Shown: positions 45,411 through 59,057, numbered from the stretch's first letter. The stretch is 64,000 nt of DNA from Eleusine coracana subsp. coracana (GCA_032690845.1 CM064430.1:49263882-49327881), one strand, 5' to 3'. Notes: generated from the letters alone by a model not told the origin. A program made the numbers and translations.

Positions 45411-48400
45411 TCACTTTTCCGTCTCCTCTAGTCTCCTCAAGACAGATTCAGCAAATATACGCTGCCTGGAGATAAAAAACTTTTCAGGAAATTGGAAGAA
45501 AACAACATAGAAGTAGTTGATTATACAAATTGGCCAAATAAAAACTACTGCAGTTCAGATTGATAAGTCTCAAAACACCTTTGATCATCAAGATATATTG
45601 TAGCCTATTACTCAAATGTACTTGCTCTGACTTTTTATATGATCTTAGTTTAAAATTGAACTAGCCAACATCATACACAAAATATTGGAGAAAGTAATAT
45701 CAATATCTATCGATCTATATATTTATTAAGAAACTTTTCTTGGACGATATCAAAGGCCAAAGTAGATCTGGTGTGACCCTATTTCTAGGACAACACTCAT
45801 TTTTTAGAGGAAGGGAGAGGGAGATAGAGAGCGCACTTCTCTTCGGTGTGTTTGGGACTAGGGCGGTTGTGCTTCAGATAACCATCCCATGGAACCTTCT
45901 TAAGACCAGCTCTAGCAGCTATCATGTCCCTTACTCTGCACAAAGATTTAATTATGTGATCACATACAAATATAGATATTCTTGCCATATCAGAGAAATA
46001 TTCCTTTCTTTGGAAGCAAAATGGAAATCAAATATTTACCTTTCAGCAAATTCGATTGCCGTCTCTCCCTCCCTCAGATACTGAGGCTCCAAGTACCAAA
46101 CATCACACACGACTGCCCATGACGTCATCAGCCGAACCAAGTGCATTGTAAAAGATTGCCTGACATATATTGAGAGGTAATCATGAGAAATATAGAAGGC
46201 AAGCATGGGTAAAGTAACTTTCATTCATCATTATATTCCTTACTTCTTACTGTTCCAAAAGGCATCAACAAATATTTTATTGTACTTGATAGCTATTGGA
46301 CAGACAGCACATCCGAGCTCAAAAGCACCCTGTAAATATGGAAAAAGAATCAAACTCATTGTCAATCAATATCAAACAAATGCCACACAAATCGCGACTG
46401 ATTTTTCACTGTGCCATCTTTTGTTGGCCATTGGGTATGGACAGAACGAAAATTGTTTAAGTTTTCTATGTTCGACATTTAAGTTTAGAATACAGTGCTG
46501 TACCGACACCATGAGTATGCTGAAGATACTTTGATCAATAGAGCCTCATGAAAATAGCTTACTGAAGAATGTTATATTGTACGGTTATCTAAAAAGGATA
46601 GTGCTACCTTCTTGAACATGACAGTGTACTGGTTGTTAACACAAGTTCCTTCCGGGAAAATCAAGAGGGGGTTGTTGTCTGGTTGCTGAACATGGTCCCG
46701 TAGCCTGACAATATAACTCTTTTGAATAAAATGAACTTCTGTGATAAATAGGAGTGCACTTTCTAAAAAGTAACATACTTCCGTGCAGTAACTTCACGAT
46801 CCCTAAGATCATTACGATTAAACCAGATGCAACCCACACTTTCCAGTATAGTCTTCTGAATAAATCCTGCAAAATTAGGAATAAGGCAATAGATAAGCCA
46901 CTAATCTATCATTTGAATTACAAGATATCAACAGAGAAGTTTCTGAAGAATGACAGACTCACCAACCCATCCAGGATGCTTTTGCATAATGACAGCAAAT
47001 GCAGTCATTTGCTCAAGAATAATGAAATCAATCATTGATGTATGGTTGGCGACAAATACCTGTCATAATAGAATAGAGTTGCAAAGGCACTAATCAGCAA
47101 ATTAACATTTGAAGATATAGTCCCAAGTGTAGTTACTCCCACGTTCAAAAATCCACCTTGGGTATGTGTTCATACCCTTTTATCATTTTGACTATGTACA
47201 TATACTTAAAACAAGATTTTTGAGAGTATGTCCTCATACTTCATATATCCCAACAAAAAAAAATGAGTATGTCCACATACTATCTAGTATGACTATATAC
47301 TTAATTTACAAACCTCAAGTATGTAGTGATACTCTCTAGATTATAAGATATACACGTGGGAGTAGCTACTCCTGCGAGTAGGAAAAAGGCTTATATATAT
47401 GGTTTCAGATAAATGCTATCACTGCAGCTACATGCAGTCTAAATCAAAACCAAAGTGTCATTATACCATGGCACAGATTGCACAAAACTACCATAGTGTA
47501 ATGTATCCCACAAAGTACGATGCAAAGAATACTTTGTACTATAGTTACCAATGATATTTCTGTGAGAATATGCATAAGATAAACACAACTATGATATTCT
47601 CTAAAGCACGGACATGTGGACCACTATCTAAAGTTCCTATATGCACAAATCACGTAAATTATGAGTTAAAAGAATAACGAAAAAGATGACCTGATGAGGT
47701 CGTGTGCTTGGGCGAGGTCCATGATACTTAATGACTCCAGTCCATGAAGCAACAAAAACACTGCACATCATTTCAACCAACTTTCTCTGTATGCGTTGAA
47801 ACAAATAAATGTGAATCAGCTCCTGATGTGTTGCAATTTTACTCGATGATGTCTAAATGAAATGGCAACTAATGAACAATTATGGGGCATGAAAACATGG
47901 ACTAGGTTATAAAAATACTATACCATAAAAACTGTTCAACCTTTGAGGTGCTACTTTACAGTAGTCAAAACTTATGCAAAGAAAAATATTAATTCTATGA
48001 TAAATAATGTCAAAAGAGGACATGAGGACTAGCAGTAGGGGTAGGTTTGACATATAACAGAACAGGGCTTATTGCACTCTGAAGAATCAACAAGCAATAC
48101 CAATGGCTTATGCTGCACATGACTAAATAAGCATGCATAAGTTGGTTATCGAGACTTGAAAGTGTTGTCTAACAAGCAGTTACTAAGATAAGTTACAAAG
48201 TTACAAGACAATACTAAGAATAGATGGGTCATGGGCGATATATATGGTGCAGGACGTTGCTGCCCCTAAAGACCACCTTGAAGGCATGTTTGAAGAAAGG
48301 GGCTGAAAGGTGAAGGGAACTAATCATAATCAAACTTAAGTGTGAAGGTATATGATAAACAATCAAAGCTAAAAATCACTATAGCTAGTTATCACTTAAA

Positions 48401-51400
48401 GATCACCCTCAATTTTTTCGAGGACACACATAAAGATATGCACATTCATGCATGTACACAGTACAAGGATAGGTAGTCTGAGAAAAGATGGAAGAAAGAA
48501 AATAATATGGACATCAACATATTCAGGATATGAAAAATCTCACCTCAATTTTACTTCTCAGCTTAGCTTGCCCTTTCAATAAGAAATGCACAGGGAAAAA
48601 GGCAGCAAAGAATGCTAACCATCCTATTGCAAGCGTCAAGGACCTGATTAGATAATAAAAACACTCAGATGATGATTCATTGTTTCACAAAAGAAGAAGA
48701 CAGAGGAAGGGAAGAAATTGCAGATAACAAATATAATCCACAAACTTATCTACAAAGTTTTTTATACAAGAACGTTTCGTCTTGAGGTCATTATATATTT
48801 CATAAAAAAGAGTTGTATAATAGAAACTCAAGTGGAACATGGGAGGGAAAATAAACTTCTGCAGGAAACAAAAGAGTAAACATGATTGATAACACTAAGC
48901 AAGGCAACAAATCTGTACACCCCTGACCTAACTGTTTAGTCAGTATTACAAGTGTTAGAGACAGTGACACACACAAAAGAACGAAAAAAAAAAACTTCAA
49001 GCACCTAATGAGGGTAAGAGTGAAATCCACTAGAGTTTTCACGTATGGATCATACATGACCATCAGAACCACAGCTGTAACTAGTAAGAGAAGTCCACCA
49101 TATCTTTCAAAACTAAATTGTACAAAAATCAAACATTTTTTTGTTAATTGTGTAGGCAAAACAGAACATCCATCACCCACGGCTTTGCTTATTAAACAAC
49201 AGTCTATTCTTTTCCAGTATCCTGCTGAAGTAACTTAAGAACATGTCCAGAATCTGAGAGAAAAATGATATATGATGTGAATTTCCTGGCATCTTAGACA
49301 AAACACTTACACTTCAATTACCCAAATTCAGGAGGACTGGTTTGATCTAAAGCATCTTTTTCCAAACTGTTCCACAAAGCAGGTGCAGATCATGTCACCT
49401 TTATATCATTTACTCAGAAAGTGACGGTTCTAGGCAGTGACTGTTCAAACCACCCAATTACACATTTAGCATTTTGGGCAAGGTAAACTTATTTTAGGGC
49501 CCTCCTCCAACCTTAGTTTCGCTCAACAAATTGTGTTATTCTTTTTTTATTGCAGCACCTCCCTATCAGTGCTGAAAATAAATAAACAAATACAAAAGCA
49601 AAACAAAGCAAGTGTTCAAAAAGTGGAAAGGTCATAATTTAAAGACGAGATCTGACATCGAATCAACATAGAAAACTAACACAAACAGATTGAAAAAGAT
49701 TAAGTATCTCAAGACTAAGTACCTCAGGGGAAAAAGTATTCCATATCTTATCACTACACCAAAGCACCATAAGGGAAACAAATAGATGTTCCAATTCCAT
49801 GGCTCTGGAGAATTTGACTTAAAGCAGCGCGTGAACGAATCCTGCATAATTATAAATACAATGTGCTCAAATAATAACGCCAAGACAAATATCTTTAAGT
49901 TTTATTGATGCTTGAACAAAGCAAACTAACAACAGATTGTAATGTAACAATTTGAAATGTGATTAATAGAGATTAAGTGTAACAAGTACACAGCAACAAT
50001 CTTAAAACCCAGAGTGTTGATGGTTCTTTAAATGTTGTGCATTTGCTAACAACATCTGTATCCCATAATGCACAGTTACTAATATCTCAATTACTCAAAT
50101 GTGTCCATGGGATATGTCAAAACTCCAAAGCATCTCATGATATTCAATTTACCACAGTAAACCAGAATTACAACAAGAAAATGAGCGACATGCAGTAGCC
50201 AGAACTCAGAGAATGTTGATGGTTCTTTAAATGTTGTGCATTTGTTAACTTCTGTAACCCATGATGCACAGTTACTAAGAACTCAATTACTCAAATGTGT
50301 CCATGGGATATGTCAAAACTCCAAAGCATCTTACGAGATTCAATTTACCACAGAAAACCTGAATTATAACAAGAAAGTGAGCAACATGCAGTAGCCAGAA
50401 CTCAGAGAATGTTGATGGTTCTTTAAATGTTGTGCATTTGTTAACTTCTGTAACCCATGATGCACTCAATTACTCAAATGTGTCCATGGGATATGTCCAA
50501 ACTCCAAACCATCACAAGATATTCAATTTACTACAGTAAACCTAAATTAGAACCAGAAAGTGAGCGACATGCAGTAGCCAGAACTACATAGTGTCCATTG
50601 GTGCAGATAATAGTTACAAGCATAAGCGTTGGGGAGCATCAGCATAGGTAATAGGTTGGCTGCCCAAAATCAGTAAGTGAAAATAAGCAGCATCGTTTCA
50701 AACACGAGGTGCCTTTAGCTAAACGTTGTGGATTGTAAAGTGAATTCGAGAATCTACAAGGCTACCAAGGACTCCTGGACCATAAAGAAGGCAAAATTTT
50801 GTTCTCTGAAATTAATGCTAAGATAAAGTTTACACAGGAAAAGTGTTACAAGCCATATATGCACTGGTCAAGATCCTCAGAGGTACCTTACAATCAGATG
50901 GACAATGCATCAAACTAGAGTGTGTAATCAAAAGATAGAATTAATCCCCCAAACACGTTGAGCTAAACTCCTCTCTACCAAACAACTGTCGCTGTTAACA
51001 ACAGATTAAGCTTGCTAAACCTCGCTGATAATACGCCCATCAACTTGAACAGCACCAAATAACCCGGAAAAACAAGCAACAGAAGATTTAAGATCCAGTG
51101 AGCCACTCACATCAACAATGGCACCCGCCGCCTCTGTGAGCACCGGCGAGATGTCCAGCAGATCGCGCCTGCACAAACGCAGATTAGGGCACCACACGAC
51201 TTAAAAACCTCACTAGTACCGGGACTAAGCCAAATTAGGGTTACTGAATGGAAAAAAAAGGATAAGAAGCCAAGCTGGGCCCTCGCGATTGATTACAGGT
51301 GGAGATTCCGGGGCGCTTCCTGCGGGAGCGAGTCGGAAGGGAGGTAATCCTCCAGGTTGGGGCGGTCCAGCTCCATGTCCGCCGCCACCGACGAAGACGC

Positions 51401-51403
51401 CAT
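45411..51403 (-). CDS. GPAT9: Glycerol-3-phosphate acyltransferase 9 (ER), 373 aa
   Basis: Complete 12-exon model: 51403-51297, 51168-51111, 49841-49723, 48643-48544, 47786-47691, 47059-46963, 46866-46779, 46704-46608, 46329-46244, 46159-46040, 45935-45837 and 45465-45411. All introns are GT-AG and phases match. The enzyme makes lysophosphatidic acid from glycerol-3-phosphate and acyl-CoA, the first step of ER membrane-lipid and oil synthesis. Signatures: LRDLLDISPVLTEAAGAIVD, DSFTRCFKSNSPEPWNWNIY, membrane segments in LFPLWCFGVV and LAIGWLAFFAAF, acyltransferase motif I NHTSMID, motif II VGCIWFNR, motif III FPEGTCVNN, motif IV VCPIAIKYN, and the C-terminus SVLRRLEETEK. Length fits the family (about 370-376). 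Head to head with the ESF1 gene. Confidence 0.95.
47132..47366. mobile_element. Foldback MITE in GPAT9 intron 5
   Basis: The left end GTTACTCCCACGT and right end, reverse-complemented, GCTACTCCCACGT form 13-base inverted repeats with one mismatch, flanked by TA on both sides (47130-47131, 47367-47368). Inside are at least four short palindromic units of the form GTATGTNNTCATAC. The family is unknown to me; the TA flank suggests a Tc1/mariner- or Stowaway-like origin. Confidence 0.7.
50011..50588. repeat. Three-copy tandem repeat of about 197 bp in GPAT9 intron 2
   Basis: TGTTGATGGTTCTTTAAATG begins copies at 50015, 50214 and 50410, giving periods of 199 and 196 bases. Each copy continues with CTCAATTACTCAAATGTG, CCATGGGATATGT, CAAACTCCAAA or similar, and CATGCAGTAGCCAGAAC. 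The third copy ends near 50588. It is intronic and non-coding. Confidence 0.88.
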
Positions 51404-51861
51404 CGCTCCGCCGAGCCGACGGTGAGACGACGACGATGACGACGTCGCCGAGGAACGATTCGCGATAGAGCGGAAGGGGGCAGCACGTGGACGGGCGTAA
51501 ATTTGCGTGTACCTCTCTCCAGCGATTTCGCGTGGCCGTGTGGATCATCCGCATCGCACATTCGCAGTCGCACCCACGAGGTGGCGGCTCATTAACAGGT
51601 GGACCCATCCGTCAGGCCTCAGGGCTCAGGCGCCACGGCCCACGGGGTCCCGGTCCGGTCCACCCAGTTACTATGCCTCGTGCGGCCCGGCCCGGTTGAC
51701 CCTGTTTCCAGGCCTCGCGTGCTCCGGCTCTATTGGCCCAGTTACTATGGCTCATGCGGCCTGGCCCAGTCATCATGACGCATAAAGCGGGTCGTGCTGT
51801 TGGGGGATGGATCGTCCACTCGCGCACCCCTCGCCGCCGCCACAGCAGCCAGCCAGCCGCC
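51404..51861. promoter_or_regulatory. Shared promoter between GPAT9 (-) and ESF1 (+)
   Basis: Only 458 bp separate the two start codons. The region is GC-rich and lacks a clear TATA box. GGCCCA (TGGGCC on the other strand), the site II motif common in plant ribosome-biogenesis promoters, appears near 51638, 51735 and 51772. A 33-bp stretch starting CCCAGTTACTATG is duplicated at 51663-51695 and 51737-51770. Confidence 0.6.
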
Positions 51862-54800
51862 ATGGCGCCGCCGGCAAGCTCCGACGAGCCCGCGCGCCAC
51901 AAGAAGGCGAAGAAATCCAAGTCCGACAAGGAAGAGAAGAAGAAGCACAAGAAGAAGAACCAGGAGCGCCCCGCCACTGAGCATCCGCCGCCCTCCGATG
52001 CCGCTGACCGCAAGAAGCGGAAGCACAAGGACGCGCACGAGGAGAAGCGAGAGGGTAAGAAGTCCAAGAAGGAGGGGAAGGCGGTGAAGGTGGAGGTGGA
52101 GGCGGTTGACGGGAGGGACGCGAAGATGAAGCGGGCGATGGAGGATGAGCGGTTCAAGGCGGCGCGGACGGACCCGAGATTCCGGCCGATGCGGAAGAAG
52201 GAGGCGAAGGTGGAGCTGGACTCGAGGTTTAGCAGCATTATGACGGACCCCAGCTTCGGCTCATCCGCGGCTCCCGTGGACAAGCGCGGCAGGCGGCGTA
52301 AGAAAACTGCCAGGAATAACCCCATGCTACATTACTACCTCAACCAAGAGGAGGAAGAAGAGGATGGAAGAGCGAAGCCAAAGGAGGCCATAGAGAAGGA
52401 TGTTGGTCAGGAGGAAGAGGAAGAGGTGGAGGAGGATGAGGAGCAAGAGGAAGAAGAGAGTTCTAGCAGTGACGACGATGAAGAGGATGAGGACATCGAC
52501 GATGATGAGGTGATGTTTTGTGTCCACTTCTTTGTTGCACATGTCTTAACTGAAGTGGCATGGTTTCATTTCAGGCTTCAATTCACATTTATTTAAAATT
52601 ATGCTTAACAATTTGGATCATTGAAGCACCTCCCTGCGATACCATGTGTGATGTGATACTGCATATTGTATTTTTCTTTAAAGAATAATCCATGTGGAGT
52701 GTGTTATCTGTATGGCATACAGAGGGTTACTCCGTGACTATGTTTCTCCGTGACTATGTTTCTTAGTCAGTTATAACTAGAAAAAACAACTTTGAAGTGC
52801 ATTGCATCTCCGTGACTATGTTTCTTAGTCAGTTAACTTTCCAGATTAAGTCTAATGTGTGGAATTTTTTATGCAAATATGTGATGGTTGTGATTAATCA
52901 ATTGTGCTGCCCAGTAAGTGCGCTTGCATGAATCTGATTTTCTTCTAGGCGCTATCTCTCCTTGCTAAATATTGTTCTCTGGTTCCTGGTTATTCTGATA
53001 GAATTTGAAAATTCACATATTTATACAATGTTGCAGTCTTGTGCTGAAGTATGATTTTGATCATAAGTTACCGAAACACTCTCCTAGCTGATGTAGTTAC
53101 TTATGGTGCTGATGGCAGCATTGCTGTTATGCTCTTTGCCGCGGCATCCTCCAGTCTTATAAAACCAAGCTCGCCACCTGGGGAAAACTTCCCCAAGGTG
53201 GTATTGCGAGTAGAACTTTCTGACTGCAGGACCCATAAAAGACAGCCTGGCTGCCAGGATGCACCTGCCATCCATGTATAGTTATGAAAACAGCCTATAA
53301 CGAGGGATCTTTGTTTGGTGCCGCGATTTGAGCCCTGGCCAGTTCCTTCCTCCACTGGGCGCTATGCTGTCAAAGCATTGGCATCTTTCATTATCTTTTG
53401 CAAGTCCTCTAATCTCAATATTTTTTTACAATGTTTTGATAGTTGTAATATGCTATATAGGTGCCTTGTTTCAAAAGCTAAACATGCTATGCTTAATGGC
53501 TAATTCTTGGTTTCTACCTTCTATACAGTACTCCGTTGGAAGTGACATTGCCCATTACTTAATGGCGCAGCATGATGATACACCTATGATTGACAAGGAA
53601 ACTCACAGGCTTGCTGTTGTTAATATGGACTGGGATCATATCAAGGTGTGTTAATACAACCATTGTATGAGCTTCTATGCTTCAATTTCAATTACATGCA
53701 AGGCTATTTGTTGCTCAACCAGTATACCAACAGTTTTCCCACAAAGATAGCTTACTATTTCTGTCTTCCTAGGCTAACATTTATTATTCTGTTTTAGCTT
53801 ACATTTTGCTTAATTTGAACTTATGTAACTTATGGGTCTTAATTAGGACATTTAACGAAAGGTTCAACCCAAAACCTTCTTTACCAACTCAAAGTATAAT
53901 TCCATCTGATTAGATTACGTTTTTGTTTGGATTATGGGTCAATGGTTACACATTGGTTGACCCACTTGCATCCCTAGCCATATTAAAACCCCAGATCACT
54001 CTAAACACCTGGCACCAGGTCCACCACTTCCCTTATCCTTAATACTCATACAGGCAACCTAGAGAACTTTCTTCACATCATTTGCTTTATGATATGTGCA
54101 TTTCCTTTTCATTTCCCTGGAGTATTAAAGTGCACCCTCTTTATTATGTTTATTTTCTCTATAGCAGCTACTATGTTGACCAAAAGTTCTTAGCTTGTCT
54201 TAGTTAGGATCTGAGGACCATATTTGAAAATGTAAAGCTTACGTGCTCCACTTATTTTTCTGCCTCTTTCTAATGAAAATCCTACACAGGATTTGGTTAG
54301 TATCCTGCTTGATTATACCTAGTACTGCAGTAGAAGTGCAAATTGAGATAGTCATTATTGAGTATGAGAAATTAATCACTAAGTCCAAATGTAATCTACT
54401 ACTATCTATTATTCACAGTGGCGTCGTCCGCCTCCGTTTTTCTGCCTTGATAGCTTTTTTTTTCCATTCGTTTGACACCGGGTCGGTAAAGGAAAAGTAA
54501 ATCAGGTGACAGAAGTTTTCCTTTTTTCATGGGAGCTGCTAGCCTGCTACGTACCTGCCAAACTGTCCTGCGCTGCCCCGCCACTGCCATGAAGGAATGA
54601 AAGCTGCACCCCAACGAGATCGAGCCGCCTTAAATAGTGGGGGCAGTGCCCAGCTCCCTCCTAATCACCTGCCATTATTTGCTAAGCCTCTCCCGTCGTT
54701 TCCCAGCCATTTTAGTATGCACAATTACCTGGTCCTTAATCAATTTAACTCATCAATAATGCAAACTCCCTCTGCTGATCGCCTCTTTCAATAAATTAAA

Positions 54801-55561
54801 AAATCATGCATGCAGGTTTATCCTCCTATAACATGATGGTGCTGTGTGCAGATTGTCGCAACAAACTATGTTCCATATACAACAATGTTTAACGATGACC
54901 GGTCCAACAACTAGAATTGCAAGTTTAACGACTGTATTAGTTGTTTAAGTTTGCCAGATAAACAATGACTTTTGCTCTTTAGTTAAGAGCATGTGCCTGA
55001 ACAAGACAGACCTTACCACTCAAAACTGTAATTATACATTGTTAATTAATACGTTAATAGAAAACATGCAATTATAGGTAATAATACAAAGTTTAAGGCG
55101 GTTGACAAAAGGGAGCAAATGAGCTCTTCCTAGTGTCTAGAATGGAACCTACGGAATGGTAGAAAAAAAAACTCGACAATGACATGAGAGGGGCCACAAC
55201 TGGACAACCGCCGGTGGGAAACGACGCACATCGTGAACTCACGATGTGGATGGCAATGCTCAATTCATGTGTTAATGGTTGAAAATTATATTTCTATCTT
55301 GCTATTTTGATCTTTGTATATTCTACAATATATAAAAGAAATATTGATATTTTTAGTGTTCATGGCCTTTATACGTGGAGTTGATAAGTACGTATATAAC
55401 CCAAAAAATTGGACAGACACTTGGCTTCTAGCCTCCATGCGACACCCTCCCCCTCTTCGGATCTAAGCCGCCTCCTCTCTCTTTGCCGGATCTGGCCGCC
55501 CTCTTCGTCGGACGGCCATGAGGCAGCGTCACGGGCTACGAGCGGACCAGCAGGCTCTGCT

Positions 55562-55592
<31 letters not shown>

Positions 55593-58246
55593 GGGTTGAT
55601 GTGTAGTGGCGTGTGAAGATGTCACCCGCTGCTACTAATATTTTGTTAGCTACAGTTGGTCCCGTCCACAGATCGTCCGTCGCTACAGGCTTTTATTTTT
55701 AGCTATAGGAATGTAGCAGCGGGTCGGCTAACCCGTCGTTATAGTAGGTTTTGGCCTGCTGTATATAGACCGTTTTTATAGTAGTGTTTCCGTAGCAACG
55801 CACGGACACTTTGCTAGTTGGAGTATAATTGAAGATCTGAAGACCCCCTTGGAATTTATGTTATAACTTAAAATGTTCCCTTCATAACAATTTTAGTTAG
55901 TGATTTGGATGTAATGGGCCACTAAATATTTTCTCTCTGTTTTAACAGGCTGGTGACCTGTATATGGTGATGACATCTTGCCTGCCAAAAGGTGGGCGTG
56001 TTTTATCAGTCTCAATCTATCCATCAGAATTTGGACTGAAGTGCATGGAAATTGAGACTACTAAGGGCCCAACTGCTCTTGTTAATGCCAATGTTGATGA
56101 TAATGGTGACATTCATGATCATGATGTTGACAGCAATGATGATGAAGACATCACTAATGATGAAGATGATGAAGAACAAGAAGTTGACTCTGACAAAGAG
56201 AACAACAAGCTGCGTGCTTATGAGCTGAACAGACTGAGGTTAGCAACCAAGTGGATACATGTTCTTTTGCTGACAGCCTTTTTTTTGTTCACTATTCCGA
56301 AAATGATATGGGTTCCTAACATTCTTACTTGATATAGTCTTAATTGCCTTCATATTTTTCCGATCAGTTTTCCCTAACAATTTATCTGTAGAAATGGGAA
56401 TTACCAGAGTTTTTTCTTGCTGCAGATACTACTACGCAGTCGTTGTGTGTGATTCTAGTGCAACTGCAAATCACCTGTACATGACTTTGGATGGCACTGA
56501 GTTCTTGAAGTCATCAAATGTATTTGATTTGCAATTTATTCCCGACTCTATGGAATTCAAACATCCTGCTCGAGATGTTGCTACAGAGGTACCTATTCAG
56601 AGCCCTATCGTTTGTGTAGTAAATTATTATACCCTGGTTGTCACATAATTATTATAGAAACATAAGAACTGAGCTCTCTGTTTAGGGTTTTGATGTACAC
56701 CTAAGAGTCTAAGACCACCGAAATTCGCCTCTCTTGGATGTGTATTTGGGTGCCTATTTGTTATTTACAATATCACTTGGTCCCTCTTAAGTGGTTGAGT
56801 TTTTTGTTTTTAACGTTGAGCTTGGTTACCCTTTTTTTCTCTCAAGGAAACTGTTTCCCCTTTTGTGTTATGGTATTTATTTATGAATGCATAAATGGCT
56901 GAAATCATGGTAAATGAAGCCTTTTATTTTGAAATAATGCTTTTAGGCACCTCCAAATTACAAGGAGCCTGATTTCGAGACACGTGCTTTGCAACATAGC
57001 AGAGTTAAGCTGTCTTGGGATGATGATGAACCAGAACGTAAGAAGGTCTTGAGGCGAAAGTTCACTGATGATCAGGTCAGGCCTTATATTGTGTTCCAAT
57101 GTTTCAGTTTGTCGTGTGCTTATTTCTTATTCCTTTATATGCATCTTTGGTGACTCTATAGTGCTATTGCAGTTAGATGAGCTTGATATGTATTTAGCAA
57201 GTGATGACAGTGCATCAGATGATGATGATGTAGACAATTCTGATGATGAGACTCGACCAGATGGGGCATCTAAAAGAAAATTAACAAAAGAAGAGAGGTT
57301 AGCTCTTTTACTACAAGGTGACAAATCTGATGAGGAACAAACTGGTGACCAGGATATGGAGATTACATTCAACACAGAGCTTGAGGATCTCAGTAAACGT
57401 ATCCTAGAGAGAAAGAACAATGGAGAGAAGACTGTCTGGGAGAAGCACCAAGAGAAAATGAAAGAGAAAAGGAAAGCTCGAAAGAAGGGGCTGAAGGAAT
57501 CGGATGATGATTATAGCAGTGAAGATGAGCAAGATATGGATGATGATTTCTTTGCTGAAGAGCTGTCTGATGAAGGAACTAAGCCAAGCAAGAGCAAAAA
57601 ACAAAAGAAGAAGACCAAGGATAAAACAAAGGGGAAAGGTAAGGACAAATCCCCAGAGGAACATTTGGAGCAACAAGCAACCAAAGAAGAGTTGGAGCTA
57701 TTGGTTGCAGCTGACCAGGATACTACGAATGGTGTGAAGGGTTATAACTTGAAACACAAAAAGAGTAAAAAGGGCAAGAAGGGCAAAGAAGAATCAGTTG
57801 AGGACAAACTTCCTGATATTGATCTTAGCAAAGATGAGAGGTTCTCAGAGATGTTGACATCTCCTTTGTTTGCGGTTGATCCTACAAATTCCCAGTACAA
57901 GAGGTATATTTTGTATATATAATCGCTTGCCAAATTACGCATGATATACTTGATTTTTAAAGTAGGGGCACTTGATTTTTACATGTACTGAATGTATTGA
58001 ATCAACTACAGGAGTGCACCCTACATGCGGAAGAAATCTGGGAAACCGGACAAAGTGGACACAGAACCTCCTGTGGAGAGATCGTCTCTGGGAAATACTT
58101 TGCCACCTGATGATGATGCCACAAGCAAGAACGGTGATCAGAAACCTGATGGTAAATCAACAGAGAGGTTGCAGATACTGTCTGCGGTAAAGTCTCTAAA
58201 GAGGAACCTTAGTTCGTTCAAAAACTCAGCCACACGTGATCAGTAG
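51862..58246 (+). CDS. ESF1: ESF1 homologue, nucleolar pre-rRNA processing protein, 770 aa
   Basis: Seven-exon model: 51862-52509, 53529-53645, 55949-56238, 56426-56588, 56947-57075, 57173-57903 and 58012-58246, all GT-AG with matching phase. ESF1 is an RNA-associated factor needed for 18S rRNA maturation in the nucleolus. N-terminus: Lys-rich (KKAKKSKSDKEEKKKHKKK), then DERFKAARTDPRFRPM and SRFSSIMTDPSFG. An acidic stretch (about 183-216) precedes the conserved core HRLAVVNMDWDHIKAGDLYMV, LPKGGRVLSVSIYPSEFG and YYYAVVVCDSSATANHLY, then FDLQFIPDSMEF. The C-terminus has Lys-rich and acidic tracts and the NUC153 motif DERFSEMLTSPLFAVDPTNS. Length is normal. An ATG at 51733 is in frame, but its extension matches no family feature, so 51862 is preferred. 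Intron 2 is 2.3 kb and carries inserted DNA. Confidence 0.93.
52730..52835 (+). repeat. Short direct repeats in ESF1 intron 1
   Basis: CTCCGTGACTATGTTTCTTA continuing GTCAGTTA occurs at 52746-52773 and 52808-52835, with a partial third copy at 52730-52746. Confidence 0.8.
55572..55786. mobile_element. CACTA-like fragment next to a 24-base G run, in ESF1 intron 2
   Basis: A run of T (55561-55571) and then 24 G (55572-55595) precedes a stretch with GTAGTGGCG, CCGCTGCTACT, GTCGCTACAGG and GTAGCAGCGGG units, ending TTTTTATAGTAGTG, the reverse complement of a CACTACTATAAAAA terminus, at 55786. The left terminus is not clear. The sequence just upstream (55430-55560) is C-rich and may belong to the same element. 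Confidence 0.55.
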
Positions 58247-59057
58247 ATAAGAGCGCTGTTGCTTTGCTCCAGTCCATTACTATGAATTGTTGAAGCCCGT
58301 GATAAAAATTGTTTTCATGATGCTCTGAAACTGTTTCATGGTTTATTACTACAAATGTGCGTCAAATTTTTGGATCTTTAGTTTTGATACGATTTAAATC
58401 CAGCTGAAAAGTTGAGTTCATTCTCTGAAACGTTCACTTGAAAGTTTATTGTATGTACAAGTTGCTACTGCGGCTCGATGAATCTGTGGCCTCTATTGTA
58501 ACTCTTCACAGTATAGACGGGTTTTAAATGTAATGAATCCGATCGAAGTCACATGCTGATTACTTCCTCTACTAACACAGGATTTGCACTCCTCAATCAC
58601 TATCAGTTTGTCACTGAGAACTTCTAGGATGGTCTTCTGTGCTAACGTGTTCATAGAAATCGGTGCTATTTAAGCTAATCTCTGAATCTTTTGCGAACCA
58701 TGACGAGCAACGGGACTATCCACTGTCCAGCTGCTCGTTGGTCCATCGTCTGCGTTGCCTGCCTCATTTGCCGGCCGTCTGGGTCAGATTAATCTGCACA
58801 TGCACCGTATGTATGATAGATAAATGTAACAAGCAATTCCTTCCGCAATAAGAAGTTACATATAACAGGAAAAATTGTGTCAAAAAATAACAGAACATTG
58901 GCGCAACAACAAAACAAAGATAGGACCAAGACTACTCTAGTTCAATCATTTTTTTATCTAGTTCAGTGTTTTTTTCTTTTCATATAAGCGATGATCACGG
59001 TCCTATTGACAAACACGATAGGATACAGGACACATACCAACAAGTGAAAAATATGTA
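58247..59057. other. ESF1 3' flank, no gene recognised
   Basis: Contains the ESF1 3' UTR (probably to about 58540) and AT-rich spacer. Nothing else is supportable. Confidence 0.5.
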
